In this document: one piece after another, positions 27,124 to 36,258 of the stretch
How positions within the stretch are numbered: the first letter of the stretch is position 1
Layout: the number at the start of each line of letters is the position of its first letter
NCBI RefSeq assembly: GCF_002090055.1
Contig: NZ_BBRH01000008.1
Location: 1-64,000 of the forward strand
Length of the DNA: 64,000 bases
DNA from: Demequina sp. NBRC 110051
GTDB taxonomy: Bacteria > Actinomycetota > Actinomycetes > Actinomycetales > Demequinaceae
Direction: 5' to 3'
The notes under the pieces: generated by a model
The model's database searches: none
The model's input: only the letters and a program-made list of their open reading frames with translations
Told to the model about the DNA's origin: nothing
Program-made: the position numbers and the translations under genes

Positions 27124-28162
27124 GGTCTTCTCCAAGGGTGCGGGGGTCGATGGCGCCCAGGACGATGTCGATGATCAGTGTCGTGATCAGCGAGATGGCG
27201 CCGATGACGAAGACCGCGGCCCGGATCACGGGATAGTCCTTGTCCTCGGCGATCGCGCGGATGACCGCGCTTCCGATGCCCGGCCACGCGAAGACCGTCT
27301 CGACGATGAGTGCGGATCCGAGCAAGGCGGTGAGGATGATGCCGGCCAACGTGAGCGACGTCGTCAAGACGTTGGGCAGGAGGTGCTTGGCGTAGCGGAC
27401 CATGGCCGGCAAGCGCCATCCGCGTGCGGAGCGCATGTAGTCCATCTCTTCGACTACCGCGGCTTCGCGCCGGACGATGCGCGCCATGCCTCCGATCGAT
27501 CCGATCGAGAGTGCGGCGATGGGCAGAATCGCCGACTGCCAGTACCCGTAGGCGAGGGTGTAGGCGGGCGGAAACCATGCAAGCCACAGGGCGAAGATGA
27601 CGACGAGGAAGGTCGCGAGGATGTACGGCGGGATCGACGTCAGGATGCTGGTCACGGTCGTGAACAGCGAACCGAGCCAGCGGTTGCGGTCGCCGCGGGT
27701 CGCGATCGCAACGGCGATGCCAAGCGAGACTCCGCCGACGAGGACGATCGCCACGGCGGCGAACGCGATGGTGATCGTGTACGGGGCCGCGGTTATGACG
27801 ATGTCGAGGGCTGGAACCCCGTAGCGGAACGACTCGCCGAAGTCGCCAGTGAAGACGCCGGTGACGTAATCCCACAACTGGACCAGCATGGGGTCGTCGA
27901 GCCCAAGTTCGTCGCGGACGGCCTCGACGGTGGTGGGGGAGGCGTCGGGGCCGGCGATGGCCTCTGCAGGGTCGCCCGGGATCAACTGGACGATGAAGAA
28001 CGTCATCAGCACCAGCATGACGAGGCTGATGACGAGGCCGGTGAACCGGCGGATCAGGAACGCGCGCCAGACGCGGGCGCGGCTGCCCGCCTGGTGCGCC
28101 GTCGGTGCGGGCGCGTCGCCCACATCGGTGGCAGTGAGGTCTTCCGACAGCGTGGTGCTCAT
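27116..28162 (-). CDS. ABC transporter permease, DppB-like
   Basis: A 348-residue permease with six predicted helices. FLIRRFTGLVISLVMLVLMTFFIVQLIPGDPAE near the start is the classic DppB/OppB N-terminus, and the coupling loop is YMRSARGWRLPAMVRYAKHLLPN. ATG at 28162 follows AAAGGAAC. It forms the heterodimer partner of the permease half of the following fused gene. Confidence 0.93.
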   Translation of the reverse strand: MSTTLSEDLTATDVGDAPAPTAHQAGSRARVWRAFLIRRFTGLVISLVMLVLMTFFIVQLIPGDPAEAIAGPDASPTTVEAVRDELGLDDPMLVQLWDYVTGVFTGDFGESFRYGVPALDIVITAAPYTITIAFAAVAIVLVGGVSLGIAVAIATRGDRNRWLGSLFTTVTSILTSIPPYILATFLVVIFALWLAWFPPAYTLAYGYWQSAILPIAALSIGSIGGMARIVRREAAVVEEMDYMRSARGWRLPAMVRYAKHLLPNVLTTSLTLAGIILTALLGSALIVETVFAWPGIGSAVIRAIAEDKDYPVIRAAVFVIGAISLITTLIIDIVLGAIDPRTLGEDRD

Positions 28163-28211
28163 ATGGTGTCGTTCCTTTCCCTGCAAGTCGATGTGGGCGA
28201 CGCGGAGGGCC

Positions 28212-29783
28212 TTAGCCCGCGACCCTCATGGTGGTGAGGTCCCAGGCGCCGGCGATGATCGGCGACGTGAAGCCGTCACGGGCCACGATGTAGTGGGTGT
28301 CGGAGATCAGCGGCGCGAAGGCCACGTCCTCGAGTACGGTCTCCTGAGCGTTGAGGAGGGCAGCGCAGGACTCGTCGGCGTCATCGGTGGTGGTCGCGAG
28401 CTCGAAGGCAGCGTCGGCCACATCGTTGGCCTTGCCGGTGATGTTCGAGCCGCCGTCCTCGCTCAGCGTGCCCATGACGCGCTCCAGCGAGATGGCAGGA
28501 ATACCCGAGGTGTTGCCGTCCGCGACCAGAGTGACGTCGTAGGAACCCTTCTCCTCGCGCTGGGCGGCGCGCCAGTCGGCGGGGTCGAGGGCGGTGACCT
28601 CGACGGTGGCGCCGGCTGCACGGAGGGACTCGGCCATGTAGTCGGTCGCGGGGTCCCAGTTCGACATGGTCAGGAGGCGAATGTTCTGGCCGTCGAGCAC
28701 CGATGCCGCGGCGGCGGGGTCGTACGCCTGCAGGAGCGACTCGTCGGTGTTCACGCACGGGGACTGGATGTACGTGATCGAGGCGAGGTCCGTGCCAAGG
28801 CCATCGAGCGCGGCGTCGTTGAAGCCGTCGCGCGAGATCGCCTGAGCCGTCGCGGCGCGCAGCTCGGGGGAGTCGACGTAGATCGAGCCGGAGCCGTCGG
28901 TCTGGTTGAACACCAGCGAGTAGGCGGAGGCGTTGGTCGTCGAGTACGAGAAGTCGTCGCTCTCCGTGAACTGCAGCGCGTTCGAGTCGTAGAAGCGCGT
29001 CACGTCGACGCCGCCGGACTGCAGGAGGTTCGCCGACGTGGTGGAGTCGGCCGCGACCGTGATGTTGATGGTCTGGGCGGGCGTGCCGTCAAGCTCGTAG
29101 GGCCACGCGGTGTAGTCGTCGCGAAGCTCGTACGACACCGAAACGCCAGCGTTGTTGTCAGCCAGCGTGTAGGGGCCGGACCAGGCGCCGTCGACGGTGC
29201 CAGCCGCGAGACCTTCAAGGTCAGCCAATCCCGCGGGGCAGATGATGCCGGTGTTCTCGAGCGTGAGTCCCGCGAACACGGAAGCGTAGGGCTCGGTGAG
29301 GCTGATCGACAGCGTGTCGCCATCCGCCGTGAAGGTCGGAGTGCCGGTCCCGAAGGCCTTCGCGGTCGCGGCCTGAGCTGCCGCGTCGTCGACGGTGGTG
29401 AGGTAGGTCAGCGAGTCAGCAGCAATCTGCGCGTCGATGACGGTGCCATCCGAGCAGACAGCATCGTTGCGAATCGTGAGGGTGTAGTCGGTTGCGGACG
29501 TCGCTTCCCAGTCAGTCGCGAGGCCGCCCACAAAGCCGTCGTCGCTTGCACGCAGCAGGGTGTCGAAGCCCAGACGGGCGGCGGACACGGTAGCCGAGCC
29601 CGAGGCAATCGCGGGGTCGAACTGCGTGGGCGAGGAGAACAGTTCGGTGTTGATGGTGGTGGCCGCTGCCGCGGTGGAGTCGGACGAGGGCGTCGAGTCG
29701 GTCTGTTCCGCGGGCGAGCACGCGGCCAGTCCCAGTGTCGCGGCGAGCGCGATCGACGCCAGGGTGGCGGTTTTCTTAGTCAT
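28212..29783 (-). CDS. ABC transporter substrate-binding lipoprotein (SBP family 5)
   Basis: A 523-residue extracytoplasmic solute receptor. The signal peptide ends in LGLAAC (Cys about residue 22), then comes a Ser/Thr/Ala linker and the family-5 peptide-binding fold, with DTLLRASDDGFVGGLATDWEAT near the start and the usual SYELRDDY segment. Family-5 receptors bind peptides, nickel complexes, opines and other small cationic compounds, so the name does not fix the ligand. It is the first gene of the leftward operon; three operator-like repeats lie 135-185 bases upstream. Confidence 0.92.
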   Translation of the reverse strand: MTKKTATLASIALAATLGLAACSPAEQTDSTPSSDSTAAAATTINTELFSSPTQFDPAIASGSATVSAARLGFDTLLRASDDGFVGGLATDWEATSATDYTLTIRNDAVCSDGTVIDAQIAADSLTYLTTVDDAAAQAATAKAFGTGTPTFTADGDTLSISLTEPYASVFAGLTLENTGIICPAGLADLEGLAAGTVDGAWSGPYTLADNNAGVSVSYELRDDYTAWPYELDGTPAQTINITVAADSTTSANLLQSGGVDVTRFYDSNALQFTESDDFSYSTTNASAYSLVFNQTDGSGSIYVDSPELRAATAQAISRDGFNDAALDGLGTDLASITYIQSPCVNTDESLLQAYDPAAAASVLDGQNIRLLTMSNWDPATDYMAESLRAAGATVEVTALDPADWRAAQREEKGSYDVTLVADGNTSGIPAISLERVMGTLSEDGGSNITGKANDVADAAFELATTTDDADESCAALLNAQETVLEDVAFAPLISDTHYIVARDGFTSPIIAGAWDLTTMRVAG

Positions 29784-29917
29784 GGTTGCTCCCAAGGGAC
29801 GGAGGTGAGGAAGACCGCGCGGGCTCTCGTGGCAGCGACGTGGACCGCTCTTGCGGCCCATGTCCGTACCGCGACCGTTGCGGCATCGGGGTCTGCGGGC
29901 CGCCGGCGGGGCCGTAA

Positions 29918-29968
29918 GCATCCAACATCGTCCGATGTGTATCCAATCTAGTCATTTGTGTATCCGAC
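29918..29968. promoter_or_regulatory. three operator-like repeats phased at 21 bp
   Basis: GCATCCAAC (29918-29926), GTATCCAAT (29939-29947) and GTATCCGAC (29960-29968) are direct copies whose starts are exactly 21 bases apart, two turns of the helix. A separate palindrome ACATCGTCCGATGT lies between the first two. They lie upstream of the substrate-binding-protein gene and are proposed sites for the GntR protein encoded at 37606-38313. Confidence 0.6.
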
Positions 29969-30331
29969 GAGCATCGCTGATGTTACGAGCATGTAAATTC
30001 CGGCCGAGCTCGAGGCGTTCTCGTGCGGATGGTCGACGCCGACGTGCGGGAGTGCCGCCCTCGCGGCCGCGCGGGTCGATCCGCCGTGAGGTGCGAGTTG
30101 CGCGCCATCTGATATGTCAGGCCGCGGGCGCGAGGCGAGGTTCGTGCCGCGGTGCGCCAGGGGTGGCGGCGCGCCGGCAGGGTGAACGAGGCGCCCTCGG
30201 GGGATGCCCTCGTCTGGCGACAGGCCTCTCGCGGGCGACCCCGCCCACACCCCCAGGATCCCCCGACCGGTCGGTAGAAATTGACCACTTGCGTCCGAAT
30301 TTACCCGCCGGAAACACTGTTGTCGCTGTGC

Positions 30332-30360
30332 GGATACGTTGTCATGTAAATTGGATCCAA
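30332..30360. promoter_or_regulatory. operator-like pair upstream of urea carboxylase
   Basis: GGATAC (30332-30337) and the palindrome TTGGATCCAA (30351-30360, GGATCC starting at 30353) have their cores 21 bases apart. They lie about 110-140 bases before the urea carboxylase start and overlap a plausible promoter (TTGTCG at 30321). Confidence 0.55.
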
Positions 30361-30469
30361 AGTTGTTCGGATCGTGCCCAAGTTGTCCTGACGGGACGCG
30401 GTGGACAGCGAAGCAGCCCGGATCGCCGTTCGTGACGGCGGGGCATTCAACGGGAGGACCAGACGTACC

Positions 30470-33400
30470 GTGACTTCACCGCTTAGCCGCGTCCTCGTGG
30501 CCAACCGAGGCGAGATCGCTCGCCGGATCGTCCGCGCCGTCCACGACGCTGGCCTCACGGCCGTAGCCGTCTATACGTCGGCGGACGCGGCATCGGCGCA
30601 CGTGCGTGAGGCAGATGAAGCTGTCGCGCTCGCCGCCGACGGCGCGGGATACCTCGACGTCGACGAGCTCGTCGACGTCGCGTGCCAGGTGGGCGCGGAC
30701 GCGATTCACCCCGGGTACGGCTTCCTGTCCGAGAATCCGGCGTTTGCCGCGGCGGTAGAAGCTGCCGGGCTCGTCTTTGTCGGGCCGACCGCCGAGCAGA
30801 TCGAGCTCTTCGGCTCGAAGTCGCGTGCGCGTGAACTTGCGGACAGCGTCGGTGTCGCGAGCGTTCCCGGCACTGGAGTGCTGACGCGCGGCTCGGAGGC
30901 TGCCGCGGCCGCACAGGCGCTGGGCTACCCCGTGATGGTGAAGGCCGTCGCCGGAGGTGGAGGCATGGGTGTGCAGCGCTGCGACGAGCCCAGCACACTC
31001 GCCGACACGATCGATGCCGTCAGTTCGCTCTCCGCCCGCCTGTTCGGCAACGGTGACGTCTTTCTCGAAAAGGCCGTCATCGAGCCGCGCCACGTCGAAG
31101 TGCAGGTGGTGGGCGACGGTAAGGGCGGCGTCTCCGTGCTTGGGGACCGCGATTGCAGCTTGCAGCGCCGCCACCAGAAGGTGATGGAGGAGGCGCCCGC
31201 GCAAGCCCTCAGCGATGACCTGCGCGCCCGCCTGTGGGATGACGCGACGCGCATTGCGGCCGCCGTGCATTACCGCTCGGTGGGCACCGTGGAGTTCCTC
31301 GTCGCGGGCGAGGACTCCTACTTCCTTGAGGCGAACACGCGCCTGCAGGTCGAGCACCCCGTGACGGAACAGGTCACGAAGCTCGACCTCGTGGGCCTCA
31401 TGCTTGCGATCGCCGGTGGCGACCTGGTCCTGCCCACGGCGACCCAGGTGGGGCATGCGGTCGAGGCCCGCCTCTGCGCAGAGGACGTCTTCGCGGGCTC
31501 GCGTCCGTCATCCGGCCTCGTCACCCAGGTGGTGCTGCCAAGCGGCGATGGCATCCGCGTCGAGTCGGGCATTGAGTCTGGCGACGTCGTCACGACCGAC
31601 TACGACAGCCTGCTCGTCAAGGTCATCGCGACGGGCAAGGATCGCGACGAGGCCTTCTCGCGGCTGGCCGAGGGTCTCGACGCCATGCGCATCGACGGCA
31701 TCGAGACAAATCTGCCCTTGGTGCGTGCTCTCGCTCGCTCGGCCGCCGTGGTGGCCGCAGTGCCGACGACCGCGACGCTCGCGACGGTGGACGTGGCTGA
31801 CGAACGCGTCACGGTGGTCCGTGCCGGAATGTCGACCACGCTGCAGGACTGGCCGGGGCGAGTGGGGCATTGGCAGGTGGGCGTGCCGCCGTCGGGGCCG
31901 TTTGATGATCTGTCGATGCGCCGCGCCAACCGCCTGGTCGGAAACCCCGAGGGTGCGACCGCTTTTGAGGCGACCATGCTCGGGCCCGTCCTCGCGTTCT
32001 CGTATGCCACCACGGTGGCCGTGACGGGTGCGCCGGCGCCGGTCACGCTCGACGGCGAGGACGTCCCGCAGTGGCGCGCCCTTGAGGTGCGTCCAGGGCA
32101 ACGCCTGCAGGTCGGAACTCCCTCCGCGGGTGCTCGTACCTACATCGCGGTGGCCGGCGGGATCGACGTCCCCCAGTATTTGGGAAGCGCCTCGACCTTC
32201 GAGGCCGGTGGCTTTGGCGGTCACGGCGGACGTGCGCTGCGGCTGGGCGACGTGCTGCGTCCCGGCGCCGCGCGCACGCTCACTCCGGAGCCTTCGGCGG
32301 GCGAGGATGTTCCCGATTTCGGCCACACGTGGGAACTCCACGTTGCCGAAGGCCCGCAACCTGCCCCCGAGTACTTCACTCGAGAGGCGATCGACGAGCT
32401 CTATCAGGCATCGTGGCGGGTTCACGTTCACGCCGCACGCACCGGCGTCAGGCTCCTCGGGCCCAAGCCCACATGGTCGCGTCCGGATGGCGGCGAGGCG
32501 GGCCTTCACCCCTCGAACCTTCACGACAACCCGTATTCGGTGGGAGCCATCAACTTCACGGGTGACACCCCGTCCATTCTGGGACCCGATGGCCCGTCCC
32601 TTGGCGGTTTCGCGTGTCCGGTGACCGTGGTGTCGCCCGACCGATGGAAGCTTGGGCAGCTTCGTCCCGGTGACACCGTTCGGCTGGTGCCGGTCGACGA
32701 GACGACGCTCGACGGCGTGCGGGCCGCACGTGCCGCCGCGGTGGCGTTCGTCCCCTCCCACAGTGCGCGCGACGCGGACGAGGGAGTGCTGAGTCGGCGC
32801 GACGCCCACGCGGGCGGGCCCGAGGTCGTCTACCGGCGCGGTGGTGACGACAACCTGCTCGTCGAGTACGGCCCCATGGAATTGGACCTCGGTCTGCGGA
32901 TGCGCGTGCACGCGCTGATGGAGGCGTTGAGCGCACACGCTGGCCCTGGACTTATCGATGTCACCCCGGGAATCCGTTCGCTGCATCTTCACGTCGACGC
33001 CGATCGGCTGAGCGTCCGCACGCTTCATGGGCTTCTCGAGGAGTTGGAGGACACGCTGCCTCCCACCGAGGCCCTGAGCGTCCCGAGTCGTGAGGTGCGT
33101 CTGCCGATGTCGTGGGACGACCCCGTGGTACGCGAGGCCATCGCTCGCTACGAGGACCTCATCCGTGACGACGCCCCGTGGAACCCCGACAACATCGAGT
33201 TCATTCGCCGCATTAATGGCTTGGACAGCGTCGACGACGTGCGCCGCACCGTCTTCGACGCCTCGTACATGGTGTTGGGGCTCGGAGACGTCTACCTCGG
33301 CGCACCCGCGGCCGCGCCCATCGATCCGCGCCACCGCCTGGTCACCACGAAGTACAACCCGGCGCGCACCTGGACCGCCGCCGGCACCGTGGGCATCGGC

Positions 33401-34057
33401 GGCAGTTACATGTGCATCTACGGCATGGATAGCCCCGGCGGCTATCAGCTCGTGGGTCGCACCCTTCCCATCTGGGCGGGCGTCAGGCAATCGAACCCCA
33501 ATTTCGCGGCCAATGCGCCGTGGCTGTTGCGCTTTTTTGACCGCATCCGCTTTGAAGAGGTCGACGCAGACACGCTGGCCGAGCAGCGCCTCGCCTTCGC
33601 GGCAGGGCGCCTGGAGATCGAGGTCGAGGACGGGGAGTTTTCGCTCGCCGAGCACCGCGAGTTCCTCGACCGCGAGGCCTCATCGATCACCGAGTTTCGA
33701 CAGCGCCAGGCGGTGGCGTTCGCTGAGGAGCGCGCGGCCTGGGAGGCCGCAGGGGAGTTCTCGGCGACAGCCACCGAGCCCGAGCCGACCGCATCGGCCG
33801 TCGTCCCCGCTATCGACGTACCCGAGGGTGCCATCGTCTGCGAGGCGCCCATGGCCGGTTCGGTGTGGCGAGTGCCCGTCCAGCCCGGTCAGACCCTTTC
33901 AAGCGCCGACCCCGTCGTCATTCTCGAGGCCATGAAGATGGAGCTTCCCGTCGTGCCGGACGTGCACGCAACGGTCCTCGAGGTGCTCGTGAGCGCCGGT
34001 CAATCCGTCACCGCCGGACAGCCGGTGGCTGTCGTGCGGCCCACTTCGCAAGGTTAA
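30470..34057 (+). CDS. urea carboxylase
   Basis: A 1195-residue biotin enzyme converting urea, ATP and bicarbonate to allophanate. Domain order matches urea carboxylase: biotin carboxylase (about 1-445; VLVANRGEIARRI, the ATP loop KAVAGGGGMG, EANTRLQVEHPVTE), carboxyltransferase half AHS2 (about 455-740; RAGMSTTLQDWPGRVGHWQVG), half AHS1 (about 800-1010), and a C-terminal biotinyl domain with EAMKMEL (Lys about 1155). It is not fused to allophanate hydrolase, which is encoded 4.3 kb away. GTG 30470 is chosen by alignment to the family N-terminus; GGGAGGA lies rather far upstream. A guanidine carboxylase is conceivable, but the DUF1989 partners of that pathway are absent. Confidence 0.9.
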   Translation: MTSPLSRVLVANRGEIARRIVRAVHDAGLTAVAVYTSADAASAHVREADEAVALAADGAGYLDVDELVDVACQVGADAIHPGYGFLSENPAFAAAVEAAGLVFVGPTAEQIELFGSKSRARELADSVGVASVPGTGVLTRGSEAAAAAQALGYPVMVKAVAGGGGMGVQRCDEPSTLADTIDAVSSLSARLFGNGDVFLEKAVIEPRHVEVQVVGDGKGGVSVLGDRDCSLQRRHQKVMEEAPAQALSDDLRARLWDDATRIAAAVHYRSVGTVEFLVAGEDSYFLEANTRLQVEHPVTEQVTKLDLVGLMLAIAGGDLVLPTATQVGHAVEARLCAEDVFAGSRPSSGLVTQVVLPSGDGIRVESGIESGDVVTTDYDSLLVKVIATGKDRDEAFSRLAEGLDAMRIDGIETNLPLVRALARSAAVVAAVPTTATLATVDVADERVTVVRAGMSTTLQDWPGRVGHWQVGVPPSGPFDDLSMRRANRLVGNPEGATAFEATMLGPVLAFSYATTVAVTGAPAPVTLDGEDVPQWRALEVRPGQRLQVGTPSAGARTYIAVAGGIDVPQYLGSASTFEAGGFGGHGGRALRLGDVLRPGAARTLTPEPSAGEDVPDFGHTWELHVAEGPQPAPEYFTREAIDELYQASWRVHVHAARTGVRLLGPKPTWSRPDGGEAGLHPSNLHDNPYSVGAINFTGDTPSILGPDGPSLGGFACPVTVVSPDRWKLGQLRPGDTVRLVPVDETTLDGVRAARAAAVAFVPSHSARDADEGVLSRRDAHAGGPEVVYRRGGDDNLLVEYGPMELDLGLRMRVHALMEALSAHAGPGLIDVTPGIRSLHLHVDADRLSVRTLHGLLEELEDTLPPTEALSVPSREVRLPMSWDDPVVREAIARYEDLIRDDAPWNPDNIEFIRRINGLDSVDDVRRTVFDASYMVLGLGDVYLGAPAAAPIDPRHRLVTTKYNPARTWTAAGTVGIGGSYMCIYGMDSPGGYQLVGRTLPIWAGVRQSNPNFAANAPWLLRFFDRIRFEEVDADTLAEQRLAFAAGRLEIEVEDGEFSLAEHREFLDREASSITEFRQRQAVAFAEERAAWEAAGEFSATATEPEPTASAVVPAIDVPEGAIVCEAPMAGSVWRVPVQPGQTLSSADPVVILEAMKMELPVVPDVHATVLEVLVSAGQSVTAGQPVAVVRPTSQG

Positions 34058-34066
34058 GGAGAAACC

Positions 34067-34828
34067 ATGATCATCGATGCCTACAACACCACGCAGGACG
34101 TTCGCGGGCGCAGCGACTACCTCACCGGTGCGCGCCCGGGGGAGCCGGCGCCGCCGTATGTGCCGTTCGACGCTCAACGCATTCTTACGCGCATGGACGC
34201 TGCTGGCGTCGACAAGGCGATGGTGTGCTCTCTCGCGCAGCGCATCGAGAACGACTTCCTGGTCGAACTCGTCAAGCAGCACCCGGACCGCCTGTTCGGC
34301 TTCGGACAGGTCATGCCCCAGGACGATGACGCGACCGATCAGATCCGCAGGTTCGTCGACGCGGGGCTCGTGGGACTGAAGCTGCACCCCAGCATGCACG
34401 GCTACCACGTAGCCGACCACGGCCTGCTCGACCCCGTCTTCGAGGTGTGCGCCGAACTGGGAATCCCGGTCCTCATCAACGCGCTCGACGACGCCTTCTG
34501 TGCGCCGTTCGCCATCGAGGAGATCGCGAAGGACCACCCCACGGTGCCGACCATCATCGCCCACATGGGCGCCGTGTGGAACGTGCCGGAGGCCATCATC
34601 GTCGCCGAGCGCCGCGAGAACGTCTACCTCGAGACCTCTGCCACGCTGATGTCGGATATCAAGCGCGCGTACGCTCGACTCGGCGCGACGAAGATTCTCA
34701 TGGGTTCCGAATGGCCCGGATCCGACTTCGACCTGGAGCGGATGAAGGTTGCCAAGGCCGTCCCGGATGAGGCGGACCGCGCCCTCATCGAAGGAGGCAA
34801 CATGGCCCGGATCATGGGGTGGGTGTGA
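34067..34828 (+). CDS. amidohydrolase-2 family protein with altered metal site
   Basis: A 253-residue TIM-barrel protein of the amidohydrolase-2 (ACMSD/PDC-lactonase-like) group. The family core is visible as GLKLHPS (Lys105, His107), IIAHMG (His166), and NVYLETSAT. However the N-terminal HxH motif reads DAYNT (Tyr6, Thr8), the usual His before the mid-barrel reads INALDD, and the catalytic GSDxP reads GSEWP (Glu214). At least three classical metal or catalytic positions are therefore changed, so the protein may be metal-free or use another chemistry. AAGGAGAAACC precedes ATG; it lies nine bases after urea carboxylase. Confidence 0.82.
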   Translation: MIIDAYNTTQDVRGRSDYLTGARPGEPAPPYVPFDAQRILTRMDAAGVDKAMVCSLAQRIENDFLVELVKQHPDRLFGFGQVMPQDDDATDQIRRFVDAGLVGLKLHPSMHGYHVADHGLLDPVFEVCAELGIPVLINALDDAFCAPFAIEEIAKDHPTVPTIIAHMGAVWNVPEAIIVAERRENVYLETSATLMSDIKRAYARLGATKILMGSEWPGSDFDLERMKVAKAVPDEADRALIEGGNMARIMGWV

Positions 34829-35295
34829 GCACTCGCCGACCCACGTTCGCCGAGGCGATCGCGGCGATGGGCGAGGAGGATGCTGTACTCGCCCACGCCG
34901 CCCGCGAGCTCCTTGACGCGCGGTATGTCGCTGGGCGCCACGAGGTGGCGGCTGCGGCCCGCACCGACGACGGCGGCATCGTCACCGGCATCCATGTCGA
35001 GGCCTCCCAGGGTCGGGCGTCGATCTGCGCCGAGTCCGGCGTGGCATCGGGCGTCGTCGCGGCGGGTAGCAAGGCCGTCGCGCTCGTCGCCGTCCTGCGC
35101 AGGCGCGACGGCACCGTCCATCTGATCGAGCCCTGCGGCGTCTGCGCCGAACTGCTGGCCGATATGTGGCCGGACGCACGGGTATGGGCCGCCCGCGAGG
35201 CTACCCCCGAGCCCATTGCCGCTGCTGACCTGCTGCCCTTCCGCCACACGCGCATTGGCCGCCTTGACGCTTCTTCGAAGGAGAACCCCGCATGA
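34825..35295 (+). CDS. cytidine deaminase-like protein
   Basis: A 156-residue zinc deaminase of the cytidine/blasticidin-S-deaminase type. The zinc and catalytic motif is CAES (Cys68, Glu70) and the second zinc motif is PCGVC (Cys103, Cys106). The usual CAER is CAES and the PCGxCR arginine is Ala, so the substrate is probably not cytidine. GTG at 34825 overlaps the previous stop by four bases, and the next gene overlaps by four bases too, making a tightly coupled operon. A role in deaminating the island's substrate is inference. Confidence 0.82.
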   Translation: MSTRRPTFAEAIAAMGEEDAVLAHAARELLDARYVAGRHEVAAAARTDDGGIVTGIHVEASQGRASICAESGVASGVVAAGSKAVALVAVLRRRDGTVHLIEPCGVCAELLADMWPDARVWAAREATPEPIAAADLLPFRHTRIGRLDASSKENPA

Positions 35296-36101
35296 CCGTT
35301 TCGTTCCCGCCCACGGGCCTCGACATCCGCTCGCTCGCCGCCGAACTCGGTGGCACCGGCGTTCCTCTGCGCTGGGAGGAGCTTGACTGGCCCAGTGTGC
35401 CAAGCGTCGTCGAGCACACCCGCGCCGCAATCATTCCCATCGGCGCGGTGGAGCAGCACGGCCCCCACCTGCCCATGAACGTCGACACCGAGATCGACAC
35501 GGCCGTGACGGACTGCGTGTCCGCCGTCACGGGCATCCCCGTCATCCCGCCGGTGTCGATTGGCGTCTCCGCCTCGCACGGCGACTTCCCCGGCACCTTG
35601 ACGCTCAGCCCCGAGACGCTCATCGCGGTCATGCAGGACCTCACCGACTCGCTGTACCGCTCGGGTGTGCGCCAGTTCATCTTTATTTCGGGTCACATCT
35701 GGAACAACGGCGCGCTCGACGTCTCGATCGAGAAGCTCCGCACGCGGTACCCGGACGTGCGCGCGCGCTCCATCGGCTACGTCACGATGTACCCGGGACC
35801 GGAAGTGAACGGTCGCGTGAACTACGGCCGCGGCCTCATGCACGCCAACTTCTTCGAGACGTCGGTCATGCTTCATCTGCGGCCCGACCTGGTGCGCATG
35901 GACCGGGTCGTCTCGCACTCCGACCGAGATTCCTTCTGGGACTACCGCATGGATCAGGTGTCCGATTCCGGCGTCTGGGGCAACGAGGTCGGCCAGGCCA
36001 ACGCCGAGCACGGACGCGCAGAGTTCGACCGCTGCGTCGAGCGCACCGCACGCGCCCTCGCCGCGGCGATCAGGGAGCCGGAGCCCGAGCGCACCCGCTA
36101 A
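35292..36101 (+). CDS. creatininase family amidohydrolase
   Basis: A 269-residue protein with the creatininase-family metal motifs: GAVEQHGPHLPMNVDTE (about 49-65, with Glu, His and Asp ligands), HGDFPGTLTL (about 97-106), and ISGHIWNNG (about 133-141, His ligand). The family opens cyclic amides (creatinine, and others such as dehydro-inososes and formamidopyrimidines). In this operon it most likely opens a ring before urea release. It is the last gene of the rightward operon and is followed by a strong hairpin. Confidence 0.88.
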   Translation: MTVSFPPTGLDIRSLAAELGGTGVPLRWEELDWPSVPSVVEHTRAAIIPIGAVEQHGPHLPMNVDTEIDTAVTDCVSAVTGIPVIPPVSIGVSASHGDFPGTLTLSPETLIAVMQDLTDSLYRSGVRQFIFISGHIWNNGALDVSIEKLRTRYPDVRARSIGYVTMYPGPEVNGRVNYGRGLMHANFFETSVMLHLRPDLVRMDRVVSHSDRDSFWDYRMDQVSDSGVWGNEVGQANAEHGRAEFDRCVERTARALAAAIREPEPERTR

Positions 36102-36120
36102 ACCACCAACCGGCCCCGTC

Positions 36121-36155
36121 ACGCCGGCGACCGTCCACTGGGCGGTCGCCGGCGT
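36121..36155. terminator. perfect 13-bp hairpin between convergent genes
   Basis: ACGCCGGCGACCG (36121-36133) and its exact complement (36143-36155) flank a 9-base loop. It begins 20 bases after the creatininase stop and can serve both that operon and the convergent MFS gene. No T run. Confidence 0.8.
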
Positions 36156-36258
36156 CATGCTGTGCGTGGTCAAGCGCAAGGACGGCCGGTCGTGCGGAGC
36201 CGCAGGTCGAGAGCATGGGGGAGCCCGGTCCGCGTCCGTAGCCCGCCGCGACCCGGTC

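Larger units (their letters stand above)
29784..30469. other. 686-base divergent control region of the catabolic island
   Basis: It separates the ABC operon from urea carboxylase. Operator-like motifs lie at both ends (29918-29968 and 30332-30360). The middle (about 30000-30270) is GC-rich without a recognisable gene; the open frames there lack ribosome sites. I looked for a ykkC guanidine riboswitch core and saw none. TTGACC at about 30280 and TTGTCG at 30321-30326 are possible -35 boxes of the urea carboxylase promoter. Confidence 0.55.

Noticed and set aside
29784-30469. Guanidine (ykkC-type) riboswitch before the urea carboxylase gene
   Set aside because: I looked for the conserved ykkC core and did not find it; operator-like repeats explain regulation better. 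DUF1989 carboxyguanidine deiminase genes are also missing.
31508-33655. 715-residue open frame on the - strand
   Set aside because: Antisense shadow of urea carboxylase with no recognisable motif.
30470-34057. Guanidine carboxylase instead of urea carboxylase
   Set aside because: Sequence alone does not exclude it, but the partner deiminase genes are absent and I could not place the residue that separates the two specificities, so the conservative name is kept.
35292-36101. Creatinine degradation as the certain role of the island
   Set aside because: A creatininase-family protein is present but the creatinase that would release urea from creatine is not, and the family has several other substrates.
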